From positions 1 to 9,267 of the forward strand of contig CADCVI010000112.1 of NCBI GenBank assembly GCA_902806105.1: 9,267 nucleotides of DNA. The letters are read 5' to 3'. Below the pieces are notes generated by a model. The model worked only from the letters and a program-made list of their open reading frames with translations, ran no database searches and was not told where the DNA came from. A program made the position numbers and the translations under genes. The stretch comes from an uncultured Rubrobacteraceae bacterium (lineage in GTDB: Bacteria > Actinomycetota > Rubrobacteria > Rubrobacterales > Rubrobacteraceae). Shown in pieces: positions 1 through 5,790 of the stretch. Position 1 is the first letter of the stretch. Every line of letters begins with the position of its first letter.

Positions 1-73
1 CGGCAACTCGTGATCCCTCACCCATACGGCTCCTCCCAGGCGGGTATCTTGGTGGCAGGTTGGCGAATCTTCG

Positions 74-80
74 AAAGGGA
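74..80 (+). promoter_or_regulatory. Ribosome binding site deciding the TTG start of the photolyase gene
   Basis: The purine run AAAGGGA lies 5 bases before the TTG at 86. No in-frame ATG exists near the conserved N-terminus: the first internal Met codon is residue 30, inside the conserved YWMQQSQR motif. TTG at 86 is therefore the best start. No convincing -35/-10 pair is visible in bases 1-73. Confidence 0.6.
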
Positions 81-85
81 AGATA

Positions 86-1486
86 TTGGCTACGAGCGAG
101 GTACGGGAAGAGCGCATCCACGAGTTGAACGAGGGGAGCGTTCGCGAAGGCGGCGACTACGTTCTGTACTGGATGCAGCAGTCCCAGCGCGCCGAGCACA
201 ACGACGCCCTGGAGTACGCCGCGCAGCGGGCCAACGGGCTGGATCTCCCGCTCCTCGTTGTCTTCGGGCTGACGGATGACTATCCCGAGGCGAACGCCAG
301 GCACTACGCCTTCATGCTAGAAGGGTTAAAAGACGCCGGGGAGACGTTGGAGGAGAGGGGGATCAAGTTCGTCGTCGGCAGGGGCTCACCCGATGAGGTG
401 GCGCTCCGGTACGGCGAACGCGCCTCGCTTATCGTCACGGACGGGGCTTACCTGCGGCCCGAGAAGGCCTGGAAGGCGCGAGTCTCCGAAGAGGCAGGAT
501 GCCTCGTGATCGGGGTGGAGTCCAACGTGGTCGTGCCGGTGGAACTCGCCTCGGGGAAGCGGGAGCATGCCGCCCGAACGCTCCGGCCGAAGATACAGAA
601 GCATCTCGAACGGTTCCTCGTCGGGTTGAGGCCGACGAAGGTCGAGAAGGGCTCCCTGGGGCTGGACGTCGAGGACGGCCTGGATCTCTCGGACGTGGAC
701 GCCGTCCTCGACGGCATGGACCTCGACGGGGGCGCTTGGCCCTTGAGGGAGATGTACACGGGCGGGGCGACCGCCGGCAGGGAGGCGCTCGGGCGCTTCT
801 TGAAGGAGAACTTCGCCGAGTACGTCGAACACCGCAACCAGCCCCAGACGAGCGACGTCTCGCACATGAGCAAGTACCTCCACTACGGGCACCTCTCGCC
901 GGTTTACGTGGTGCTAGAGGTCATGAACTCCGGCGGGCCGCAGGACGACATAGACTCGTACGTGGAGGAGGTCGTCGTGCGGCGGGAGCTATCCATGAAC
1001 TTCTGCTTTTACACCCCGGACTACGACTCCTACTCCTGCCTCCCCGACTGGGCCAAGAAGACCCTGCAGGAGCACAGGGACGACGAGCGAGAGTACGCCT
1101 ATACGCGCAGGCAGCTCGAAGGCGCGGAGACGCACGATCCGTACTGGAACGCCGCGATGAAGGAGATGGTCCACACGGGCTACATGCACAACTACATGCG
1201 CATGTACTGGGGGAAGAAGATCCTGGAGTGGTCCCCAACCCCCGAGTACGCCTACGAGACCACGCTCTACCTCAACGACAAGTACTTTATAGACGGCCGC
1301 GACGCCAACTCCTACGCCAACATCGCCTGGGTCTTCGGCAACCACGACCGGGGCTGGAAGGAGCGCGAGGTCCTCGGCAAGGTCCGCTACATGTCCGCCG
1401 GGGGCCTCGAACGCAAGGCGCGGCCGAAGGAGTACGTCGAGAAGGTAGAGCGCCTCATCGAGGAGGGCCGCCCCGAGGCGCTCTGA
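86..1486 (+). CDS. phr: Class II deoxyribodipyrimidine (CPD) photolyase
   Basis: A 466-residue cytoplasmic DNA repair flavoenzyme that uses light to split cyclobutane pyrimidine dimers through reduced FAD. It belongs to class II rather than class I: the N-terminal antenna domain has YWMQQSQRAEHNDALE (residues 28-43), and the FAD domain has MSKYLHYGHLSP (261-272), RRELSMNFCFY (299-309), HNYMRMYWGKKILEW (368-382) and LNDKYFIDGRDANSYANIAW (396-415). Trp354, Trp375 and Trp382 have the same spacing as the electron-transfer tryptophans I remember from the Methanosarcina mazei class II enzyme (360/381/388). The usual acidic or Asn residue before NFC in RELxDNFC is Met304 here. Length is normal for the family. 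It starts at TTG with a good Shine-Dalgarno site. The gene stands alone and converges on the acyl-CoA dehydrogenase gene, with 19 bases between stop codons. The family call is very secure. Confidence 0.95.
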   Translation: MATSEVREERIHELNEGSVREGGDYVLYWMQQSQRAEHNDALEYAAQRANGLDLPLLVVFGLTDDYPEANARHYAFMLEGLKDAGETLEERGIKFVVGRGSPDEVALRYGERASLIVTDGAYLRPEKAWKARVSEEAGCLVIGVESNVVVPVELASGKREHAARTLRPKIQKHLERFLVGLRPTKVEKGSLGLDVEDGLDLSDVDAVLDGMDLDGGAWPLREMYTGGATAGREALGRFLKENFAEYVEHRNQPQTSDVSHMSKYLHYGHLSPVYVVLEVMNSGGPQDDIDSYVEEVVVRRELSMNFCFYTPDYDSYSCLPDWAKKTLQEHRDDEREYAYTRRQLEGAETHDPYWNAAMKEMVHTGYMHNYMRMYWGKKILEWSPTPEYAYETTLYLNDKYFIDGRDANSYANIAWVFGNHDRGWKEREVLGKVRYMSAGGLERKARPKEYVEKVERLIEEGRPEAL

Positions 1487-1498
1487 CCCGTTCCGAAG

Positions 1499-1522
1499 TC
1501 CCGGCCTAGCGGAAGGCCGGGA
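1499..1522. terminator. Possible bidirectional hairpin between convergent genes
   Basis: TCCCGGCC (1499-1506) and GGCCGGGA (1515-1522) form an 8-bp stem with an 8-base loop, overlapping the stop codon of the minus-strand gene. It sits exactly between two convergent stop codons, where a shared terminator is expected. There is no U tract on either side, so Rho-independent function is uncertain. Confidence 0.35.
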
Positions 1523-2747
1523 TGCCGGTGATAGCGTTGCCTATGATGAGGGTGTGGACCTCGTCGGTGCCCTCGTAGGTGCGGACGCTCTCCAGGTTGT
1601 TCATGTGGCGCATGACGGGGTAGTCCAGGGTCACGCCGTTGCCGCCGAGGATGGTGCGGGCCTCGCGCGCGATCTCGATTGCCTCACGAACGTTGTTCAG
1701 CTTGCCGACGGAGATCTGCTCCGGGCGCAGGGTGCCCGCGTCCTTCATCCTCCCGAGGTGCAGGGCGAGGAGCGTGCCCTTGTCTATCTCGATCATCATG
1801 TCGGCGAGCTTTTTCTGGATAAGCTGGAAGGAGGCGATGGGGCGGTCGAACTGCTCGCGCTCCTTGGCGTACCCGAGCGCGGCCTCGTAGCAGTCGCGGG
1901 CGGCGCCCATCGCGCCCCAGATGATCCCGTAACGAGCCTCGTTCAGACAGGCGAACGGGCCCTTGAGGCCCTTGACGCCGGGGAGCATCGCGCTCCCGGG
2001 GAGGCGCATCTCCTCGAAGGTCAGGTCGCACTGGATGGAGGAGCGCATCGAGAACTTGCCGGTGATGTCTTTGGCGTGGAAGCCGGGGGTATCCGTCGGC
2101 ACCACGAAGCCGCGGATGGGGTTGCCCTCCTCGTCGGTCTTCGCCCAGATGACGGCCACGTCGGCGATCGAGCCCATGCCGATCCAACGCTTCGACCCGT
2201 TCAGGACCCAGTCGGAGCCTTCCCTACGCGCGAAGGTCTTCATGTTCGCGGGGTCGGAGCCCGCCGAGGGCTCGGTGAGGCCGAAGGCGCCTATCGCCTC
2301 GCCCTTCGCCATGCGCGGCAGCCACTCTTCCTTGTGCTCCTCGGAGCCGAACTTGTGGAGGCCGCTCATCGCGAGGGAGCCCTGAACGCTGACAAAGGTC
2401 CTCAGGCCCGAGTCGCCGGCCTCCAGCTCCATGCAGGCGAGGCCGTATGAGACGGCGCTCTTGCCCGCGCAGCCGTAACCCTTGAGGTGCATGCCCAAAA
2501 GGCCCATCGCGCCCATCTCGGGGGCGATCTCGCGGGGGAAATGGGCGTCCTCCCACCAGCGCGCGACCCTCGGCTTGATCCTCTCCCCGACGAAGGCGCG
2601 CGTCTTGTCGCGTATCTCTAGCTCATCAGCAGTTAGCATCGCGTCGATGCCGAGAAAGTCCATGGGGTCCGGGCGCTCACGCCCGGCCGGCTTGCCGTCC
2701 GTCCTAACGTTTGCCACTTCTGCCCTGGTATTCTGCGTGGTATCCAT
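1506..2747 (-). CDS. gcdH: Glutaryl-CoA dehydrogenase-type acyl-CoA dehydrogenase
   Basis: A 413-residue FAD-dependent acyl-CoA dehydrogenase closest in pattern to glutaryl-CoA dehydrogenase, which oxidises and decarboxylates glutaryl-CoA to crotonyl-CoA in lysine/tryptophan degradation. Visible signatures are GYGCAGKSAVSYGLACMELE (90-109), FGLTEPSAGSD (155-165), KFSMRSS (231-237), ARYGIIWGAMGAA (271-283), QLIQKKLADM (308-317), ILGGNGVTLDY (366-376) and TYEGTDEVHTLIIGNAITG (390-408). Glu392 is the expected catalytic base. Glu109, Arg116, Ser120 and Tyr391 align with human mature residues Glu87, Arg94, Ser98 and Tyr369, which favours a dicarboxylyl-CoA substrate. Gly190 (in RWIGMG) replaces the Thr that normally touches flavin N5, as in plant ACX4-type enzymes. 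The ATG at 2747 lacks a good Shine-Dalgarno site; ATG at 2663 (Met29) is a weaker alternative. It is divergent from the gene at 2844. Substrate is inferred, and a different short-chain acyl-CoA remains possible. Confidence 0.85.
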   Translation of the reverse strand: MDTTQNTRAEVANVRTDGKPAGRERPDPMDFLGIDAMLTADELEIRDKTRAFVGERIKPRVARWWEDAHFPREIAPEMGAMGLLGMHLKGYGCAGKSAVSYGLACMELEAGDSGLRTFVSVQGSLAMSGLHKFGSEEHKEEWLPRMAKGEAIGAFGLTEPSAGSDPANMKTFARREGSDWVLNGSKRWIGMGSIADVAVIWAKTDEEGNPIRGFVVPTDTPGFHAKDITGKFSMRSSIQCDLTFEEMRLPGSAMLPGVKGLKGPFACLNEARYGIIWGAMGAARDCYEAALGYAKEREQFDRPIASFQLIQKKLADMMIEIDKGTLLALHLGRMKDAGTLRPEQISVGKLNNVREAIEIAREARTILGGNGVTLDYPVMRHMNNLESVRTYEGTDEVHTLIIGNAITGIPAFR

Positions 2748-2753
2748 GCCACA

Positions 2754-2783
2754 AGTCTACCTATGAGAAACGCTCCGGGCCAA
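2754..2783 (-). promoter_or_regulatory. Candidate promoter for the acyl-CoA dehydrogenase gene, possibly leaderless
   Basis: Read on the minus strand, TTGGCC (2783-2778) and TAGACT (2759-2754) are separated by 18 bases, a passable sigma-70-type pair. The expected start of transcription would fall at or within a base or two of the ATG at 2747. A leaderless mRNA would explain why no clear Shine-Dalgarno site precedes this ATG. The -35 match is imperfect, so this is a guess. Confidence 0.3.
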
Positions 2784-2790
2784 CGAGGTT

Positions 2791-2805
2791 CGGATACAAT
2801 TATCC
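2791..2805 (+). promoter_or_regulatory. Candidate -10 element / short palindrome (CGGATACAAT) before the cysteine-protein gene
   Basis: TACAAT (2795-2800) resembles a -10 box and lies within the inverted repeat GGATA-CAAT-TATCC (2792-2805). Transcription starting near 2807 would give a leader of about 37 bases holding the AAGGGAA ribosome site at about 2827-2833 before ATG 2844. No recognisable -35 is seen at 16-18 bases upstream. The decamer CGGATACAAT recurs on the minus strand at 8237-8228, also upstream of a gene. Confidence 0.35.
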
Positions 2806-2843
2806 CTTACCGGCAGCAGGCGAACGAAGGGAACCGGTCTCCT

Positions 2844-3479
2844 ATGAAGTGGCTCAAGGTCTACGGTCTTCCGAAGCTCCCGCTCTCGATGGCGAAGATG
2901 GCGATGAAGCTCGGGCTACCAGGGCCGACCTGGTACAAGTGGAAGGCTGCATCGGCCGGCACCGGCGTCATCCTCGACGAGATGATCCGGGCCGCCGACG
3001 ACCTCGGCTACGACGGCCAGAAGGTCGGTAAGCTCGCCATGAGCCGCATCGGCGAGAAGCAAGGCTCGGACCTGCGCGAGCAGCTCGGGGTCAAGACGAT
3101 GAAGGACACCGTCGATGTCGTCATGCTCGCAAACCGCTTCTTCGACATCGAGATCACGCTGACGGAGACCAAGGAGGGCGAGTACGTCATAAACGCCGAC
3201 CGCTGCCCGTGGTTCGGCGGGATGGGCCAGGAGGGCGTCGATGGCTGGGACGTCAAGCCCTGCGCCGCGTTCTCCACCTACGAGAAGGCTATGGTCAACG
3301 CCATCAACCCGAACGTGAAGCTTTCGTACACCGAGAAGCGCACGACGGGCGGCCACACCTGCCGCGGCGTCTACCAGTACCGGGACGCCGAGCTCGGCGA
3401 CGGCCCCGCAGAGGGCGTGCAGCCGGAGATGATCAGCATCGGCCGCAAGCCGAAGAAGGCGGAGTCGAGGGCAGAGTAG
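2844..3479 (+). CDS. Uncharacterised cysteine-containing protein, possibly L-2-amino-thiazoline-4-carboxylate hydrolase-like
   Basis: I do not recognise this 211-residue protein with certainty. It has no signal peptide or clear membrane helix. The first 30 residues are basic and amphipathic (MKWLKVYGLPKLPLSMAKMA...). The C-terminal half has the spacing CPWFGG (121-126), C140 within KPCAAF, AINPNVKL (153-160), and TTGGHTCRGVYQYR (167-180). This order, Cys-Pro then Cys, then a Pro-containing loop, then GG-H-x-Cys and an aromatic strand, resembles the ATC hydrolase family and the related V4R/BchJ-type fold, where such cysteines can be catalytic or bind metal. The match is by pattern only. An in-frame ATG at 2763 would add 27 residues but would run through the candidate -10 element, and it lacks a ribosome site; ATG 2844 has AAGGGAA about 11 bases upstream. 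The gene ends 52 bases before the GrpB-family gene and may be co-transcribed with it. Confidence 0.75.
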   Translation: MKWLKVYGLPKLPLSMAKMAMKLGLPGPTWYKWKAASAGTGVILDEMIRAADDLGYDGQKVGKLAMSRIGEKQGSDLREQLGVKTMKDTVDVVMLANRFFDIEITLTETKEGEYVINADRCPWFGGMGQEGVDGWDVKPCAAFSTYEKAMVNAINPNVKLSYTEKRTTGGHTCRGVYQYRDAELGDGPAEGVQPEMISIGRKPKKAESRAE

Positions 3480-3531
3480 CCGGGTTCGGGAGGGGGGTCT
3501 CTCGGACCGTTTGAGGTCGAACTTCGTCTCC

Positions 3532-4053
3532 ATGGAGCCGGTTCACGTTGAACCGTACGATCGTTCCTGGCCCCTACTCTTCGCCCGGGAGCGAGCCCTG
3601 GTCCTTGGGGTCGCCGGGGGGTGGATCGACAGGGTCGAGCACGTGGGGAGCACCGCGGTTCCCGGCCTCGCCGCCAAGCCCGTCGTGGACCTTATGGCGG
3701 GGTTGAGTTTCATGAGGGACGCCGAACGGTGCGTGGATCCCCTCGTAGGCCTCGGCTACTCGTACTGGGCGGAGGGCGCGGAGCCCCACCACCGCCTGTT
3801 CGTGAGGTTCGTCGACGAGACGATGACGGCTCGAACCCACAACCTTCACCTCGTGGAGGTCGGAGGCGCGTACTGGCGGGATCGCCTGCTCTTCCGGGAC
3901 CATCTGCGTGAGAACCCGGAGACGGCCCGGGCCTACGCTCGGCTCAAGCATGGGCTGGCCGACCAGTACCGCGACGACCGCGAGGCGTACACCGCGGCCA
4001 AGTCAGATTTCGTCCGCGAGATCGTGCGCAGAGCGCGTCACGCCCTCCTCTAA
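3532..4053 (+). CDS. GrpB family protein (UPF0157, nucleotidyltransferase-like fold)
   Basis: A 173-residue cytoplasmic protein of the GrpB family, which has a nucleotidyltransferase-like fold; no reaction is established for most members. The hallmark HVGSTAVPGLAAKPVVDL spans residues 37-54. The N-terminal VHVEPYDRSWPLLFARE (4-20), THNLHLVE (102-109) and the FRDHLRENPETARAYARLK stretch (121-139) also fit. Length is normal. The ATG at 3532 matches the usual family N-terminus and has GAGGTCG about 12 bases upstream. An in-frame TTG at 3511, preceded by AGGGGGG (3491-3497), would add seven residues and cannot be excluded. It lies 52 bases after the cysteine-protein gene on the same strand. The partners give no clear functional hint. 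The family call is secure; the role is unknown. Confidence 0.9.
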   Translation: MEPVHVEPYDRSWPLLFARERALVLGVAGGWIDRVEHVGSTAVPGLAAKPVVDLMAGLSFMRDAERCVDPLVGLGYSYWAEGAEPHHRLFVRFVDETMTARTHNLHLVEVGGAYWRDRLLFRDHLRENPETARAYARLKHGLADQYRDDREAYTAAKSDFVREIVRRARHALL

Positions 4054-4119
4054 GCTCTAGAACCGTTATCTCGGTACCGGTCGAAGGCGTCCGGGGCGCG
4101 GCCCTTGGCATGCTAGACT

Positions 4120-4139
4120 CGTTTCGACGACCGTTTCGA
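4120..4139 (+). repeat. Short direct repeat, possible operator
   Basis: CGTTTCGA occurs at 4120-4127 and again at 4132-4139, a 12-base period close to one helical turn, just upstream of the ribosome site of the molybdopterin oxidoreductase gene. TAGACT at 4114-4119 is a weak -10 candidate without a matching -35. Regulator binding is a guess. Confidence 0.3.
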
Positions 4140-4141
4140 TA

Positions 4142-4153
4142 CCTCCTGGGAGG
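4142..4153 (+). promoter_or_regulatory. Ribosome binding site within a short inverted repeat, sets the TTG start at 4160
   Basis: GGGAGG (4148-4153) lies 6 bases before TTG 4160 and is the best Shine-Dalgarno site in the middle of the window, so it supports the TTG start. It is also the right half of the palindrome CCTCC-TG-GGAGG (4142-4153), so the upstream CCTC could pair with GAGG and partly hide it. Confidence 0.5.
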
Positions 4154-4159
4154 CATGCA

Positions 4160-4759
4160 TTGGAACGCATAGAGATAGATACGGCGAGGGGTAAGGAGCG
4201 GGTGCCGCCGGGGCAGTACCTCGTCGGGGATCGTTGGCCCATCCTCACCTACGGCGCGACCCCGAGGTTCAACCCCGAGGTCTGGGACTTTACGATCGCG
4301 GGGCTCGTGGAGAACCCGTTGAGCTTCTCGTGGGAGGAGTGGAACGAGCTGCCGACCGTCGAGGTCAAGGCGGACATGCACTGCGTCACCTCGTGGAGCA
4401 AGCTGGACAACGTGTGGACCGGCGTGAGCGCGAAGCACTTGCTGGACCTCGCGCGGCCGAAGCCGGAGGCGAAGTTCTTTGCGGTTCATTGCGACGGTGG
4501 GTACACGACGAACGCTCCGGTGGAGGAGCTCTACGAGGGGGATGCGCTCTTCGCGACGCACCACAACGGGAAGCCGCTGGAGGCGGGTCACGGGTATCCC
4601 TTGCGGCTCGTGATCCCACGCCTCTACGCCTGGAAGAGCGCGAAGTGGATCCGGGGCCTGGAGTTCATCCCCGAGGACAAGCCGGGTTTCTGGGAGCGTA
4701 ACGGATACCATGCCTACGGCGATCCCTGGCAGGAGCAGCGCTACAGCTTCCGTTTCTAG
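4160..4759 (+). CDS. Sulfite-oxidase-fold molybdopterin-dependent oxidoreductase (YuiH-like, cytosolic)
   Basis: A 199-residue protein consisting of just the molybdopterin-binding domain of the sulfite oxidase family (COG2041 type). Cys75 in DMHCVTSWS (72-80) is the expected Mo ligand. VWDFTIAGLVENPLSFSWEEW (41-61), HCDGGYTTNAP (110-120), and GHGYPLRLVIPRLYAWKSAKWIRGLEF (143-169) are the typical cofactor- and active-site segments. There is no twin-arginine or other signal peptide, no heme b domain and no dimerisation domain. It therefore resembles Bacillus YuiH (198 residues) rather than periplasmic MsrP/YedY or full sulfite oxidase. The physiological substrate of this short class is not known to me. 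It starts at TTG after a strong GGGAGG site. It is the last + strand gene before a convergent polysaccharide operon, and no molybdopterin biosynthesis gene or redox partner is adjacent. The family call is secure. Confidence 0.92.
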   Translation: MERIEIDTARGKERVPPGQYLVGDRWPILTYGATPRFNPEVWDFTIAGLVENPLSFSWEEWNELPTVEVKADMHCVTSWSKLDNVWTGVSAKHLLDLARPKPEAKFFAVHCDGGYTTNAPVEELYEGDALFATHHNGKPLEAGHGYPLRLVIPRLYAWKSAKWIRGLEFIPEDKPGFWERNGYHAYGDPWQEQRYSFRF

Positions 4760-4785
4760 CCCGCAACGAGGATAGTTTGATCCGT

Positions 4786-4824
4786 AGGAGGGTCCCGGGG
4801 ATCAGCGTTCCCCGGGACCCTCTT
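4786..4824. terminator. GC-rich hairpin between convergent transcription units
   Basis: GAGGGTCCCGGGG (4788-4800) pairs perfectly with CCCCGGGACCCTC (4810-4822), a 13-bp stem with a 9-base loop, extendable by a G-U and an A-U pair. It lies 27 bases after the stop codon of the molybdopterin oxidoreductase and about 50 bases beyond the stop of the minus-strand epimerase gene. Position and stability fit a shared terminator. Neither side has a proper U tract, which is common in high-GC bacteria. Confidence 0.65.
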
Positions 4825-4872
4825 GCACACGCGGGATCGGGAGGGGCTCACCGTATCGCGGCGGGCCGAGGG

Positions 4873-5790
4873 CTAAAGTGCTCCGAAGAAGCGCAGGGTC
4901 CGTTCGAGGCCGGTGGCCAGATCCGTCTCGGGCTTCCAGCCGAGCTCCCTGGCGGCCTTTGTAGGGTCCACCGAGCTTCGCGCCTGCTCACCGGGCTTGG
5001 CGGGACCGTGTCGGGGCGGCAGGTCCCTGCCGGTGGGCTCGCGAAGCCCCTCGTAGAGGTCGTTGACGCTGGTCTCGATCCCGGTGCCCACGTTGTACGC
5101 CCCGCTCGGCGGGTCGCCTTCGAGGGCGAGCACGTTCGCACGGGCCACGTCCCCCACGTACACGTAGTCGCGCGTCTGCTCCCCCGTCCCGAAGATCGTC
5201 GAGGGTCGCCCGGCCGCAAGGTTGCCCGAGAAGATCGCCACTACACCCGCCTCCCCGTGCGGGTCCTGACGCGGACCGTACACGTTTGCGTAGCGAAGGG
5301 CCGCGTAGGAGAGGCCGTGTTGGACCCGGTAGTAGTTCAGGTAGCGCTCCCCGGCGAGCTTGGAGACCCCGTAGGGAGAGACGGGGTACTCGGGATGCTC
5401 CTCCCTGGCCGGGAACTCCGACTGCTCGCCGTAGATCGCCCCTCCCGTGGAGGCGAAGACGACCCTGCCCACGCCGTGCTCGACGCAGGCCTGGAGCAGG
5501 CGCAGGGTCCCGAGTACGTTGACGTCCGCGTCGAAGTCGGGCTCGCGCACGGAGCGGCGGACGTCCATCTGGGCGGCGAGGTGACACAGGGCGTCGGGGC
5601 GGAAGGAGCGGAAGACCCCGGCGCAGCCCGAGCGGATGTCCGCCTCGTGGAGGGCGGCGCCTTCGGGGACGTTCTCCCTCTTGCCGGAGGAGAGGTCGTC
5701 GAGGACGGCGACGTCGTGTCCGCGTTGGAGTAGCGAATCGGCGACGTGCGAGCCTATAAAGCCGGCGCCACCGGTGAGAAGGACCCTCAA
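4873..5790 (-). CDS. GalE-like NAD-dependent nucleotide-sugar 4-epimerase
   Basis: A 305-residue extended short-chain dehydrogenase/reductase. The N-terminal Rossmann motif is GGAGFIG (7-13), with DD at 31-32 for NAD binding. [25 protein letters not shown] (71-95) is typical of GalE-type 4-epimerases. Catalytic Ser114 and Thr115 lie in ASTGGAIYG, followed by Tyr140 and Lys144 in [17 protein letters not shown] (166-177), [12 protein letters not shown] (207-218) and [12 protein letters not shown] (231-242) complete the family pattern. It starts at TTG 5790, whose TTGA overlaps the TGA of the upstream decarboxylase gene by four bases, so translation is probably coupled. The same frame stays open further upstream to 6690, but that part is only the shadow of the decarboxylase gene. 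UDP-glucose/UDP-galactose is the default substrate pair; UDP-GlcNAc, or UDP-xylose to UDP-L-arabinose, is possible and is favoured by the operon. The sequence alone does not decide. Confidence 0.88.
   Translation of the reverse strand: MRVLLTGGAGFIGSHVADSLLQRGHDVAVLDDLSSGKRENVPEGAALHEADIRSGCAGVFRSFRPDALCHLAAQMDVRRSVREPDFDADVNVLGTLRLLQACVEHGVGRVVFASTGGAIYGEQSEFPAREEHPEYPVSPYGVSKLAGERYLNYYRVQHGLSYAALRYANVYGPRQDPHGEAGVVAIFSGNLAAGRPSTIFGTGEQTRDYVYVGDVARANVLALEGDPPSGAYNVGTGIETSVNDLYEGLREPTGRDLPPRHGPAKPGEQARSSVDPTKAARELGWKPETDLATGLERTLRFFGAL

Noticed and set aside
1554..2450. Open frame on the + strand (298 codons) opposite the acyl-CoA dehydrogenase
   Set aside because: It is antisense to a fully conserved gene, has no family motif and shows shadow-type composition.
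2763..2843. N-terminal extension of the cysteine-protein gene to ATG 2763
   Set aside because: No ribosome site precedes 2763, the added 27 residues look non-coding, and the extension would contain the candidate -10 element and the ribosome site of ATG 2844.
4155..4172. Mini-ORF of five codons (ATG 4155 to TAG 4170-4172) overlapping the oxidoreductase start
   Set aside because: The ATG is only one base from the Shine-Dalgarno site, too close for good initiation, and the TTG at 4160 has ideal spacing and the conserved frame.
4777..5733. Open frame on the + strand (318 codons) starting in the hairpin region
   Set aside because: It starts at the convergent terminator and runs antisense to the epimerase gene; no recognisable domain.
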